A DNA stretch of 64,000 nt. It comes from Ampullaceana balthica. Taxonomy: Eukaryota; Mollusca; Gastropoda; Lymnaeidae. Position 1 is the first letter of the stretch. Each line of letters opens with the position of its first letter. The notes beneath the pieces were generated by a model. The model had not been told where the DNA came from and did no database searches. It was given only the letters and a program-made list of their open reading frames with translations. The position numbers and the translations under genes were made by a program. The stretch spans positions 248,001 to 312,000 of the forward strand of contig CALYLW010000546.1 of NCBI GenBank assembly GCA_944989445.1, written 5' to 3'. Shown here one piece after another: positions 41,501 to 53,839 of the stretch.

Positions 41501-44253
41501 GCCTGTCAATGCTGAAATACTTTTGGATTTCTTTAATTAGTGTTGATTCAATCAAGGGTTTTAGTTTTTGAAACTTTTGTTATATATACTTCCAATCCTT
41601 CATTAAGCGTAAGCATAATTCATTTATTTTGGATTACTACTTAATACTCTCTTTGGCTCTGGATTTCACCGCAGCTATGTTATAATTTTTTTATATTTGT
41701 TTTACTTGTTTGTGTACTATTTGCTCTTTGCCGAAACGTTGGCTGTGTTGGACATCTTGACAGGCTCACTCATACCCTGTTTGCATGTTATCCATCTACT
41801 TGCTTAGTACTAGGAAGGACATTTAAGTGTATGCTAGTTTAAAGGTTTTTAAGTTAGCGTTTATAATCTTCTTGTAGTCTATACCAGCCCTTACAGAATT
41901 AAAAGATTGTTATTGATTAAGCTATTCTTCGATTTGTGCTACCCTTGTGAATGCCAAGAATTCTCCTACTCCCGGTACCTGTCTATCTTGTTTCATTAAT
42001 CACCTGAAGGCCAAAGTATCAATATTTTTTTTATCCATCAAAGTAAAGATTTTGTTTTTCGAAACAAAATAACTTGATTGGTTTCAGATTATTGCTGTTA
42101 TTAATATTCTAATTAGGCTATATAATGGAATTTAGTTGCAAATATGCTGTTTCAATTACAGTACTGACTTTGATACATTTGCTTGTTTCTTCTGATTAAC
42201 AATAGTTAAAGATACATTTAACCATCTGAGATCTAATTTTTTAAATATAAAAAATATATTTGAATTAATTAATTATTTAATTATTTATTGCGCTCTTAGA
42301 GTGTCTTGATCATTTTTAAAATGTTAATATTTTGCTTAGTTTTTTTATGTCCTAAAAGTTCTTTATGACTTCATATTATATGATTTTTTGAGATAAAAAA
42401 AATTATATTCATAATTAATGCATTTGTTGTAATCTCTAAAACTTTGGAATATTTCAATACTATGTCTACCATAAAGCTTACAATTGCCTCGTTTCTAATG
42501 GAAATTAATGAAATAAATAAACCTTTTATTTTATTCTTTTCCCCTTTTTTCTATATCAATTAATTAATGAAATTTTGAATTAGTGTTTTTTGTGTGTTCT
42601 TACGCTGTTAACTATGAGAATCAGTTTTATGTTATTTATCAGGGCTCTGGCAATTTTTGGCACTTCAATGATTTTTATTTATTTATTATGAATTACTGTT
42701 GCTGTTTGTCTCCTGTAAACAATAATAATTTTTTAATAAGTAATGCCTCTGTATGGTGATATATTTTTATAATCATTTATTAACATCTCATCTTTGTGGG
42801 TGGTCTGTTATTTTTCTTTATTTAAATTTAAAGTGAGACTCATATAGAAGGTTATAAATTCTGGGGTATATAACCTGCTCACTTAATTGATTGAAATCAA
42901 ACAACTAACTATGACATTTCTTCACTTTAGTATTCTTTGCAACATTTTTGGCTTATATTTTAATGTCTTTTAAAAATTATTTTGAAAATTCCCTGACATT
43001 GCTAAAAAATTGAAATTTTGTGTTATTACTTTAAGAAATTTAAGTTAACTGCCTTCATCAAAGTTATCTGTTATCTGTAATTGGTTTCCTATCTTCCCCA
43101 GACAATAACCGGTGCAATGAGTACATTAAACCCTCCTGTACAACTGGAACATCCTCAAAACAAAGCTAAAGTGGATTATATTCAAGACAAAGCCAGCCAG
43201 GCAGAATTTGATTATCCTCCGGTAAATAGTTTTATTCTAAGTACATAAAAAGAAAGTACATCAAGTCATAATGGTTAATTCACTGCGTTTATTAGTCAAA
43301 TCGTAAACAGATAAAATTTAGCAGCTTCCTCTACAAACTTTAATGATAGAAACAAATTATTAATCTGTTAAGAGCTTTAGCCTACCAACTTGCTACAACT
43401 CTGACCGACTTGGTGCTTGTCTTTACCATGTTTGGATCTTGTTAAAAAATAAAAAGTTAGGTTTTAATTTGGGCTATAAAAAGTGCTTTGACAAATTAAA
43501 TGCCAAAAATATCTATTAAATTATCTATAAGCTTTACATAATGGTAACTGCAATAATGTTTTAATATGTTAAACTGCCATCCACTTGCATTTTTGCTGGG
43601 TTATATGAAGTATATCATAATCTGTGAAGGTCATGTTATACAAAACATCAGTCATTATGTTTTATAGGGAATAACAATCATACTTTTAATTTTGGGTAAA
43701 CTCTTATTTTTATCTTAAGTCTCTCAAACTGTACAGTAAAATTGTCTTGTATTACATATCAAAGCACCTTTATAAGCATCTACACAGCGCCTGTTAAAAA
43801 TGTACAATCTTGTTACACTGTGAATGATTTGTTGCCTCAGAACATCAATTTGATACTTTTTTTTCCTTTTGTATTATACTTTTTATATACTTTTCAATTT
43901 TAAATCTCAGTTGTATTTGTTTATTTAATTTTCATGAATGATACCAATAATATTCTATGATTTTTCCTTTCCCCGAAGAGAGTTTTAAAAAATCACATAT
44001 AAAATAGATGATATCAAAAAGATTGATGTTTAATTTAGATAGGTTTCTTTCTGACATTAAGATTTGTTTTGGATTTTAATGACATTATAAAGTAGTTTTC
44101 CTCTTACATTGATGAATGAAAAATGTTGCTATTGTTTCTCCTTGTTTCCCCCCAGATATTTTATGAATATACAGAAATATTATGGAAGGATAAAGGAGTT
44201 CAAGCTGCTTTTGAAAGATCCAATGAATACCAACTCATTGACTGTGCACAGTA
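38466..44253 (+). CDS. GNAS: G protein alpha-s subunit, coding exons 1-5 (5' part)
   Basis: The exons are 38466-38595, 38731-38803, 39028-39082, 43102-43221 and 44156-44253, all with GT/AG borders and consistent phases (1, 2, 0, 0, 2). The protein starts [20 protein letters not shown] (Cys3 is the palmitoylation site). It runs through [15 protein letters not shown] (P-loop, spanning exons 1-2), [39 protein letters not shown] (helical domain) and [14 protein letters not shown]. Galpha-s couples activated receptors to adenylyl cyclase at the plasma membrane. About 159 of roughly 380 residues are here; switch I-III, NKQD and the receptor-binding C-terminus lie beyond the window. N-terminal [11 protein letters not shown] is typical of Gs rather than Gi/o or Gq. 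The alternative exon 3 segment of vertebrates is absent, as in other invertebrates. Confidence 0.95.
38731..38803 (+). CDS. GNAS: Galpha-s coding exon 2 (P-loop)
   Basis: Acceptor CCGAAG, then the codons completing [31 protein letters not shown] binds the GTP phosphates. Donor GA|GTAAGT; phase 2. Confidence 0.95.
39028..39082 (+). CDS. GNAS: Galpha-s coding exon 3 (helix alpha-A)
   Basis: 55 nt, acceptor TTACAG, donor TTG|GTAAGT. Encodes [18 protein letters not shown], helix A of the alpha-helical domain. Followed by a 4.0-kb intron. Confidence 0.93.
39083..43101. other. Galpha-s intron 3
   Basis: 4.0 kb, AT-rich. Contains a TA run (about 39675-39690), a direct 32-bp-scale duplication near 40385-40435 (CCTAATGGAAATGGGAATGC twice), and a palindrome-family arm at 41728-41805. 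Short frames here have no support. Confidence 0.7.
41728..41805 (+). mobile_element. single-arm copy of the 59.85-kb palindrome family
   Basis: CTCTTTGCCGAAACGTTGGC, then ACTCATACCCTGTTTGCATG and TTATCCATCTACT, matches the right arm of the palindrome at 59853-60011 with moderate divergence. Located in Galpha-s intron 3. Confidence 0.7.
43102..43221 (+). CDS. GNAS: Galpha-s coding exon 4
   Basis: 40 codons in phase 0, acceptor [28 protein letters not shown], then [20 protein letters not shown], the helical-domain segment that is diagnostic for Gs. Donor CCG|GTAAAT is weaker than the others. Confidence 0.95.
44156..44253 (+). CDS. GNAS: Galpha-s coding exon 5
   Basis: Acceptor [30 protein letters not shown], then [13 protein letters not shown] plus TA of the next Tyr codon, donor TA|GTGAGT. 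The first residue is Ile, where most animals have Glu after the Pro-Pro pair. Reading past the donor hits TAG at once, confirming the splice site. Confidence 0.94.
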
Positions 44254-47200
44254 GTGAGTAGACCTTTTCTTACATATGCCTTACAAAAGGAGTCTTTTTA
44301 GCATGGTATACCTCATAGAAATTAAGATTGCTGGGACTAGGAAGTTTGAACTGTGGCTTGCATTTGTAGAAAACTACCTAGTGACCACTTATGCTACAAA
44401 ATTATCATGTTATAGTTTTGGTGTGACTTATGTTTTTTTTATACAGTTTTCTTTGCGTTGTCAGCTCACTATTCAGTGTTATTTTTACCTTATGCTATTT
44501 ACTTTTAAAGTAATTTCCATAAATTTTTTTTTGATCACCTGGATATTTAAAAATAGATATCATAACTGGTAATTATTTTGATAGTTCTTTAAGATCAAAT
44601 AAGAGAGCTGGTAAAATAAAAATTTAAAGCTATTCTCTATTTACATTGCCAAATTTGTAGTTCATTCATCACACATAACAATGTGTTAAAATACAGTGTA
44701 GACAAAAATGTCAAAATTTATTTCTTTAAAAAAATATTTCTACAAAATCAATTTTTGCACTGAAATACATTTTAAATTGTGTTCTTCTTATTAGAGCTTA
44801 AAACTAGTCTTGAAAATGCTTTAAATTTTTTAAATTGTTTTTGACTTGAAGATTTTTTGTTTCACTTCTACTGTCATCATTGTGACATCCTGATCATTAA
44901 GGTCATTTTATTGCATTGGGTCTAGTTGGTTATAATGGATTTACTCTAAAGAAACATTTTCTAAATGCTCAAATTGTTTTATGTATTCACCTCGGTGACT
45001 ATTGTTTTGTTAGCTCAGTTGGACACAGTTTGTTTGGATATTGATTCTTCAATCCAAATGTATTTTTAGCTGGACTTCTTGTCACCCCTCTCCCCCTACC
45101 CGATGGAAGATAAATCTGTGTTGAGAATTTACATACATCATTCTGGTTGTATTACCTGACTGACTTTTTTGGGCGAAATATCTGAAAGGGGATAATCATA
45201 TTTTGCATACATCTGTTCATTATTGTTATTGATAATAGGGCTTTGGAATTGGCAAACCAATCCAGTTGATAATGGAGCCGAATGACATGAAATTTGTGGT
45301 CTTACTGTCCTAGAAAGTCAACCACATTGATCTGAATAGTGAATGAACTTGAACCCTTTGTCTTGTCGCCCTAAATATTTAAAGACTTCCCAATGTGTCA
45401 TTTGTTTTATAGGGGTTGGTGGACCAATATGCACACAAGTTCCCCATGACAGTCTGTGGTTACTCTTATAAACACTGTATATAGAATTATCTAAGACAAT
45501 TTTTAAAATCCGTCAAAGTTTGCATTCCCTAAGACAAGAGGAAGCCTTTGTTAAATGTTAGTACCCTCAGTGTGGCACCCGCTTTCGCCGGCCCTGCTGC
45601 TATCTTTGCACTAAGTGGTCTCGCCTGGAGTGTCTGTAAAGCCTCGGCTGTTGATTTGTTCTGTCTGCTGGTCTCAGACCACTGTTACATGTCATGCCTG
45701 TGTCGGCTAACACCGTTGTCACGAGGAATGTCTGCGGGCTTACTTACGCCACTGTCTCATCCAATGTCTTTGCGGGCTTAACCACTGTCACGTGGAATTT
45801 GACATTCACCACTAACTGGCACGTGGTATTTATCTGGTCATTTATTTATATAGATAATGCAGTTTTAGTAGTAGATAGTCACTTCATTAGTTAACTGGAA
45901 ACGTCATGTCACCCCCTTAAATGTTGATGGCTTTCCACGCGATTTTATTATCTTCTTATATTTGTAATTAATTGAAACGAATGTCACTCAACTTTGCAGT
46001 GAAAAACATTAAATGGCTATATGGCGCGTTGTCGACCTATAAATCTATATAGAACACAAAGTTCTGCTTTGATGTAACACTAACAAATTTGCTCCATCCA
46101 ACTGCTTATATTTCAGCATTTTAACCAATTTGGCGTATTATCTATCTATATATATATATATGTATGATAGCTAGACTGTTAGGATACAGTTCGTCGAAAT
46201 AGATCAGGCTTTCTACCTGAATCCATGTATGTAATCCCCTGCTTCGGGTCTAAATGTTCCAGGTTCCCACAAAAACCGTAGGATGGTCTTAATTCAACCT
46301 CCTTGCACATGATAACATGGGCCCGGCTTGACTTATCTCTTACTTTGTGTCGGAGATGCCTCATGAGAGGGGAAAAACCTTTTTCCATCGTATCTTCTTT
46401 TTTAAATGTGCGTTAGGATTACTAGAAGGTTTTTATTATTAAGTTTATCATGTATAGCCCACTGGCCCAGCGAATCGTGCGTGCAATTTGTCTGATTCGA
46501 AATGAGCAAACCATGCTTACGTAAACCACGTACCCCACCCTAGCAAAACTCAGTCGGCAGAAACGGACTGGCCGAGTCGGTGGGTGGTCTACTCTCTTTT
46601 GAATGACCGATTCCTATTCCTACGATGCCCCGTGGAGCGTTACAGTCTCTTGTTTTGACCCCGCTTGGTGTCTAATTATCTCCCAAATGGTATTTTTAAT
46701 AGCGAGTTCCTTACAGACTTACTGAAATGGGTGTCAGTAACGAAACCCCGACCACCACACACACAAACCTAGGTTTACTTCAAATTACCAATATCTGACT
46801 TGGCGGTAAAGTGAAAATGTCGAGTTAGTCAAGTTCTGTCTTGTGGCTATGGAAGGTAATCTAACTTTGGAGCTATTGGCATTTGTTCAAGTCGCATTCA
46901 TTTGAACCTGTATTCCACATCCAATGCCACAGAATTGTGACAAGTCGCTGGATTTTTTTGGTTGTTGTTCTTGAAAAAAAAATAGGGGGGGGTGTTTGGG
47001 GTATGCAGAGAATATTTGACCACCTGTTTAAACTACAATCTTCAGTACTAGTTGTAGAAAAAAATAGGTGCATTTCAGACATTAACTGTCACTAGAGCGT
47101 CACCTGTTTACTACCTTAACCTGTTTTTTTTTAATTAAAAAAAATCAAAGCTTGGATAACCCAAGCATCCAAGATTTGGACATTTTGCGTGGTCATGTCT

Positions 47201-50200
47201 CATTTATTTATGGTCTGATCGGATTCAACCGTGGAATCACAGGCTAAGTTCGCTGTTGTAGGAAACGGTTACTAATTTGTATAAGTTTTCATAGAAATAT
47301 ATGGTGTATTATTCTTATCATGTCACAGTGCAACATTGCAGCACTATTTACACAACCCTACAATGTAGTGGAGGCACTGACACAACCGCTGACCTCCACT
47401 GTGTTGTCTCCGTGTGACATTTGTTTTATCAACAAAACTTCAAGTTATTTCCCAAATTTTCGTCTCGGTTTAAAATTTTCTTCTTCTTTTAGTGGAGTTG
47501 TAATTTAATGTTGTTGGGGATGTTAAGAAGAAAAGGCAGCATCTATGCAAATAAAGTGCTGGCTGTAATTTTAAGCTATCTCAAAAAATGTTACCTTACT
47601 AGAGACAAAATCCAGCATTGCATGAATGGTTGAGACAAAAGGAGACGTCTCTTTTAATTCCAACATGAAATTTATTTCATTATTATTATTTTTTTGTACA
47701 AGAGGCTTGGTATAAACATATTTTAAATAAAAAGAATATGTGTGTGCTGACAGGACAGGACGCCGCAAAACAACGCATTGGTTGGTATGCATGTTTATGT
47801 TTCGCTAGTTAGGATTGTCTTGTTTTACGTTGGTTAGCCCGTAAACACGTTTTTAAAAGGTATTATTTCATTGTTATTGACAATGTGTAGATATGTGGTA
47901 ATAGCTGTCATTCATTCACTGTAAGTGCCGATTTTTTTATTTTATAAACAAAAATCTAATCCAAGAGTTCAGTATTTATGTCTAATACATTTTTATGGCT
48001 TGTAGGAGGGGCAAGGGCAACCTCACCCCACCCCCTTCCTTTCCACACAATACACAAACTCAGACGAAGTCATTTCTCATACTCAGTGGACAGTTTTAAA
48101 AGTCTCAATAAAGCCTTTGGTATTTGTTAAATTGTTAAATTTCAAACGTTTTCCAGTGTTCTATCATTTGAATATTGGAATACACTAGAGTTTACTAGAC
48201 CTATGTCAAGGAAGGGGTGTACATAAATGACTCATGCCTTTTAGTAACGAGTCTGGACGCAAGTTGAAATAATTATTTCAGCTCAGTCCCACATACTGTG
48301 TAAAAATCTTACTTAATCTGATCGATAAAAAGTAAATGTTTTAAGTACTTTCTTCTTCCTATTTAATTGTGTAAAAAATATTCAGGCATACGTTGGTTTT
48401 TCGCTTCTGATGTTAGCATACCCAGATAAAAACAAAAGATTTGAGACAACCAAGTGTCAAACAGTCCAGTCCACCAACTATTTGACACCACATTCCAATT
48501 ACTGGTGAGACAACCATTTCAAGTCCACCAACAACTGTTGGACAGCACATTCCACCTACTGTCTACTGGTGAGACAGCCAAGTCCACCAACTGGTGGGAC
48601 AGCCAAGTCCACCAACTGTCAGAGAGCCCAAGCTGAGTCAGCCTCATATTTCATTGACTACACATTCTATTTTTAACAATGGTTATAATGTCGTCTAGTG
48701 TGATCCACCCAACACATAGAAATCGATAATCCCGTAAAACGCTTCTAAATATAGCTTTATGTTGCCGCTACCTTGTCTGTTGTACACCAGCTTGTGGCCT
48801 TTTGTAAGTGGAATACCTAATTGAGAAGCTATTTTTCTGCATGTAAAAAAAATAAAGAACTAGATAAAGATTTATAACCCGTAACTTGTTGAAACCACCT
48901 GGCGGATGTGCACTGTTAAGATTGTCTGCTGAGTTTTGACTGAACGATGTATTCATGAGGTTCTGGGAATTATTGAAAAGCGTTTCCGTTAAAGTAGAGA
49001 ACCATTGTTTTCTTGATACAAAACGTTATTGATATTGGTAGAACACATAAAATGTTAGCATGAACAATACAGCTCAACGTTGCACCAGATGCTGGTCAGC
49101 TTATGTTGCCGGGCAGGCTTACATTGCCGATCCGCACAACAGGGATATTGACGGTGTAATAATAAGTAAAGAAAGAGAAAGAAATAGAGAGTAAAATGAA
49201 TTCAATAAGGTACCGGCCCCTAACGCAAATAAATGTTCAATCTTGTCCAACGGCCAGCCAACCTTTAAAGTTTGGTAAATGCTGTCGCACATTATGCATA
49301 TAAATTTCTTAGCATGACAAATGCAGAGGTATGTCTCCATGCTGTTTTCAAGCGCCGGAAAGTTTCTGGGGATGGGCTACGTTTATTTCGTATCCAGTAT
49401 TGTTTTGTAAAGATTCTCACAGTAGTATCATGTGGCAGAATTTTTGACTCACTAGAAATTTTGAATTAGAATCTTTAAGAGGAATGAAGAGAGCGTTGGT
49501 CCACTTAGTTGGTGCTATAGTTTACAAAATACGGCGCCCTTAAAACAATGTTTAATAATCTCCAGCCACTCACTGTTCAGTGCTGTGCTGGTAAGACGTG
49601 GGAGGGGGAGTTGTGGGATGAGAGGGGGCGGACCTGGTGTGTGTACCACAACACCGTAGTGCCAAGGCTAGCCCCACTAGGCGCTAGTGGAGCCATGACT
49701 TGTTCTCTCTTGGCCTTCTATAAATAGATCGACATTTCAAACCCTTGGCATATTTTTAGCCCGACTTGTCAAAATGGAGATGTAAAGCGGTCCAGAAATA
49801 AAAGCAGGGCCTAGGGCGCCCTAGGAAGGGGTTATGGTATTAATCTTTTGACCCCCTCTCCCCACCTCAGTTTCCCTTCTCTTGCATTAGATTGGTGGAA
49901 ACCCCGGTATGCCTAAACTCTAGCCCATTACTGCCTCGCTTGTATGTTACTACTCAGTTGTGAGGCTTTAGACTGGGAATGTAACCGTGTTTTGAATGGC
50001 TAGTAGGCAGATGGCAAGAAAGAGCACTATTTACCTTTACTTATGTCTGAGAGTTTGGTGTGGTTTACCCCATGACCCATGTCACGAGTAGAATAGTATC
50101 ACATTGTGTAAAACGGCCTTTGACCTTTATAATATTAACCCCTTTGGGGTAGATTTAATAGCATACTACGAGTAGTATTAAAGATGTATTTTATCTTAAT

Positions 50201-50300
50201 GTCAGCTATTCATGGTTAGGAGGGTCCATACTTTGTTTTTTCTCTCATTAGTTGACAATGTCATAGTCACCTAGATGACGCACCCTATGACTATGTGTGG
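44254..50300. other. Galpha-s intron 5, first part, no exon found
   Basis: I looked for the next Galpha-s exon (FLD.., then DILRCRVLTSGIFET) and did not see it on the plus strand. Contents are AT-rich DNA, a GC-richer patch at 45545-45800, a TA run at 46147-46162, and a fragment at 47740-47775 (CTGACAGGACAGGACGCCGC) resembling the 59.85-kb palindrome arm. Nothing else is identified. Confidence 0.45.
48445..48640 (+). repeat. imperfect minisatellite (CCAAGTCCACCAACT units)
   Basis: Several variants of AAGTCCACCAACTGGTGGGA / GTGAGACAGCC repeat over about 195 bp with unit lengths near 25-60 bp. Non-coding; the 60-codon frame is repeat-derived. Confidence 0.6.
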
Positions 50301-50304
50301 TTGT

Positions 50305-50424
50305 TAGGATATGAATTTTTATTGAATGCACGTATTTCATGTATGTTATTTTTATGTAAAGCGCTGTGAGCCCAGTTTCTTACTGGGGTACATCGCTATA
50401 TAAATTAACAATTTATTATTATTA
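50305..50424 (+). mobile_element. L2/CR1-like 3' terminus
   Basis: TAAAGCGCTGTGAGCCCAGT, then TTCTTACTGGGGTACATCGC, then TATATAAATT and a TTATTATTATTA tail. This is the same 3' end as the insertion at 36514-37030 (minus). Only the UTR end is retained; no coding part is visible upstream. Confidence 0.8.
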
Positions 50425-50454
50425 CCTGTATTTTAATCAAAGTTGAACGATATT

Positions 50455-50730
50455 AATTTTTGAGTCTCAGAGTTATTTTCTGACACCCGTCCTTCTCCCC
50501 ACTGACTCCCAGAGTAATGGTCTGCTGAAACCTCATTCTTCTCTTCACTGACTCCCTGGGTCATTGTCTGCTGACGCCCCGTCCTTCTCCCTAAGGACTC
50601 TGAGAGTTATTTTATGACGCTCCATCCTTTGCCTCACTAACTCACTGAGCCATAGTATGCTGACGCCCCGGATTTCTCCCCATTGATTTCCAAAACTCTA
50701 TTCTGGTGACGCCCCGTTATTCTCCCTATG
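50455..50730 (+). repeat. minisatellite, ~58-bp units
   Basis: About five imperfect units of the form CTGACGCCCCGTCCTTCTCC, then CCACTGACTCCCAGAGT and ATTGTCTG. GACGCCCCG recurs at about 50573, 50663 and 50709 with GACACCCGT at 50480. Located in Galpha-s intron 5. Confidence 0.7.
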
Positions 50731-51996
50731 CCTATGGTTTTTCAGTCCGCTTTAACCTACTGACTATCGAACTTGAAGACATCACTTCTGTAGACTTAGC
50801 ACATCAGTTAAATAAGATTGGACTTAAAGACCTCCCCATTTTTATTGAAGATATTTAAAATAGAAAATTGGGATTAGTTTAGTCAATGCTGTAACTTACG
50901 TTGAGACTAGTGCTCGTCTCGCTTACCGAAAAATAGGAATTGACCCTATCGAACTGTCAGGGGTTTCAATCAACATAAAATATTATAGTTGTGTCTACAT
51001 TTTATTTGGATTCAGTCAATTCAAATGGAAAATTGAAACATTGCCACGTAACCTGGTGCATAACTAAAATTAATGAAAGTGCAAACTTCTGAGGATAAAA
51101 CTGCAAATGATTTTAATTTAGAAAAAAAAATCACCATTAAGCGATACAATTTCTAATTCTAATATTAAAAAACCCCCCCAAAAAACCAAAACTGACTACA
51201 ATAAATTATTTAGAAACCCTTCACTACAATTTTAATCAAAGTCTGTTTATTGTATACAGGTCTTATAGTTCGTTCGAGGATGTCTGCACGAAATTAATAC
51301 ATTTTGACATTCATTTTTATTTGCCATCATCCCAAAGAAGGAAAATCGTATGATTACTTTAAGAATAATGTTTGTTTTAAATTAAAAAAAACCCCCTTAG
51401 TTCTTGATTTAAAACTAATTCAGATTTATTTTAAAAGTTAGCATATCCTTCCTATGTTTATTCACCGACCCACCGAAAAATACGCTTAAATGAAAATGTG
51501 ACATTTTTAGGCTTTGATTTTGAACATAAAAATACATGGTACTCAATAAACCTTTAAATAAATATGTAAATAAGAACTAATACTTGCCTCAGCACCTTAA
51601 TCAGAGGCGTCACTAGGGTTGGTGTCACCCGGTGCGGTAGCTCGTGGTGTCACCCCCTCACGACTTAACCCATATAACTCCTCCGAGTCTTCCCGTCCCA
51701 AATAACGGGAATATACAGAATTTTACCTTTTGGTGTCACACCTTGTGATAGTGTCACCCGCACCATCTAATTTCGCCAATGCTAACTGTAACTTACTAAT
51801 TAATTTCGTGGCGGTGACCCGTAAAAGAGCACACTACAAAAGAGTGCGTAGGAAGATTGGAGGCGATTGTTCTAATAGATGCTAATGATTCAAGATGGCT
51901 ACCAACGAGGTATAGCGCTCTTATGTTTGCGCCCGTTTGTCGTCGCCCTTTCATCGTGCGCTCTTTAATGACACGTGAAAACAATTTAAAGAAGAA

Positions 51997-52500
51997 AAAA
52001 AGAAACTTTAACAAATGTAATAGAGATATAAAACTAAAATGCTACCTCACTTTGGTGAGACCTGTACTAGAATATGCATCTTCTGTATGGGACCCATCCA
52101 CCAAAGAAAACATTGATAAACTAGAACAAATTCAAAAAAGAGCTGCCAGATTCATTACTGGAGAATATTCGAAACTGACAAGAATAACACCATTAGTTAA
52201 ATCATTAAACCTTGAAACACTAGAGGATAGAAGAACCAAAAGCAAAGTAGTAATCATACATAAAGCAATTAATTCTAATTTAGAAATACAACACAAAGAT
52301 AACTTAATACAACCCTCAGATAGACATAAGGATAAAAAACCTTTCTTATTCCGTATGCAAGAACAAACACATACAAGTTTTCCTTCTTCCCGTCCGGAAT
52401 TCGGGCGTGGAATGGGTTGCCTGAAGAATCCAGGAAAACCAACACTTTATCAACATTTAAATCTCTAATAAAAATGCAGGACTAAACACAAACCATAGAT
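51997..52500 (+). pseudogene. non-LTR reverse transcriptase C-terminus (better copy)
   Basis: Open frame: RNFNKCNRDIKLKCYLTLV, RPVLEYASSVWDPSTKENID, KLEQIQKRAARFITGEYS, then LNLETLEDRRTKSKVVIIHK. It stops near 52466 after a frameshifted end. The codons before about 51997 in the same open frame belong to the hAT element, not to the RT. Family as at 361-1560 but less decayed. Confidence 0.85.
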
Positions 52501-52826
52501 AAGCGTAGGACGCAATAATCTTCTGTATAGAAGGAGCGTCTGTAAACAGATAAGATAAGATAACCCTCAGATTCAGATAGACATAAGGCAATGATAAAAA
52601 CACCTTCTTATTCCGTATGCAAGAACAAACTCATACACATTTTCGTTCTTCCCGTCCGGAATTCGGGCGTGGAATGGGTTGCCTGAAGAAACCAGGAAAG
52701 CCAACACTTTATCAAAATTTAAAACTCTAATAAGAATGCAGGACTAAACACAAACCATAAATAAGCGTAGGACGCAATAATCTTCTGTATAGAAGGAGCG
52801 TCTGAAACAGATATGATAAGATAAGA
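52310..52826 (+). repeat. tandem duplication of the RT 3' end
   Basis: Unit 1 (about 52310-52560) and unit 2 (about 52562-52826) both run from AACCCTCAGAT through TTCCCGTCCGGAATTCGGGC and GCGCAATAATCTTCTGTA-type sequence to an AGATAAGATAAGATAA tail. The second unit starts exactly after the first GATAA tail, so two 3' ends sit head to tail. Confidence 0.8.
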
Positions 52827-52829
52827 AAA

Positions 52830-53460
52830 TGTTCCCAACATATGTCAGACGACCCTCCAACTAAAAACAATAGTTTATTAATGAATTGAATGACATTTTT
52901 AAAGTTTAAGTCTTGTCTGTCATACTTTACGAACATTTATTAATTTTTAAAGCATTTCGTCTAACTTTTGAACGTATCCAAAATTTAAGTGTAATTTGGC
53001 TTACTTTTAGACTTTTGAAACTTTCAAAATTAAAGTCAATCATTATTAAAAAGGTATAACGTGGCATTTTGGCTAAAAAAAACAATTCGAATAAATACTC
53101 ACGATCTTTTCCCATTTTAACAAAATTAAATAAAGGATTGACATGCTTACCTTTACTGCTGCAAAAATGTGGAATTATGAATTGTAGACAAAATACTTGA
53201 ATATAACAGATTATATCTTCTATAATATGGTATATAATGGTCAGACCAGACTTTTCAACGTTAAAAATTCGTCTTTGCGCAACTGCGGTTCTGATCGGCG
53301 TCATTCAAAATCAACTTTACTTCGGCTGCTGAACGCACGCATCAAGCGATCTATCAGTGAAAATCGTTTTGATTTGTTTTCGTGTGAAAATAATTTCGTG
53401 TTATAGGATATTGCACAAAAAAATAAATAAAATAATTACCCATACTAAAGAAAATTAAGT
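52830..53460. other. interior of the third hAT copy, unassigned
   Basis: No transposase similarity could be read on either strand. A CGTCTTTGCGCAACTGCGGT, then CTGATCGGCGTCATTC block (53270-53310) is GC-richer than its surroundings. Possibly element-specific filler or another decayed insertion. Confidence 0.35.
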
Positions 53461-53839
53461 TTCTTGAAGTACATTTAAAACAAAAGACACCGCCTCTTTC
53501 ATTTCATGTCCAGCCTTTTAAAATTTCTTTCTGGTGCGGCTGTTTCTTTTGTACCCCCCCCCCTAATTTGTTTTATTGCAGTTTGTTGGGGTTGTTTTAT
53601 TTTTGCATGTTAAGTGATATATTTTTTAAATATTAAGTTTTCGCGTTTAACTTATTTCATGGTATTTTGTAATTTTTTTTTCTATGTGAAAAAAATTTGT
53701 GGTCTCTTTTTTTTAACATAAAATCGTACACAGTAAAATTTTGGTTTTGGTGTCATCCCCCCCCCCTTTGATGTTGTCACCCGGGGCGGCCCGCCCCCAC
53801 CGCACCCCTTTGTGACGCCATTGACCCTAATCATTGGTT

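Larger units (their letters stand above)
51602..53823 (+). mobile_element. third copy of the self-nesting hAT family, deleted
   Basis: Left end CAGAGGCGTCACTAGGGTTG, then GTGTCACCCGGTGCGG, as at 28956. Right end GGGGCGGCCCGCCCCCACCG ... GTGACGCCATTG, with the A-segment (AGACACCGCCTCTTTCATTT, TTTTCGCGTTTAACTTATTT) as at 31290-31600. Flanks ACCTTAAT (51594-51601) and ACCCTAAT (53824-53831) match 7 of 8. It lacks both the transposase and the GGGGCCGTCC MITE; instead it holds a non-LTR RT fragment (51997-52826). Confidence 0.85.

Noticed and set aside
45005..45030. GTTAGCTCAGTTGGACAC, similar to a tRNA A box
   Set aside because: No B box or acceptor-stem pairing follows at tRNA distance.
46179..46388. 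69-codon minus frame with a protein-like composition
   Set aside because: No family recognised, no splice support, in the antisense strand of a long intron.
53197..53406. 69-codon plus frame with R/S-rich end
   Set aside because: Inside a deleted hAT copy; no similarity to transposase or host proteins seen.
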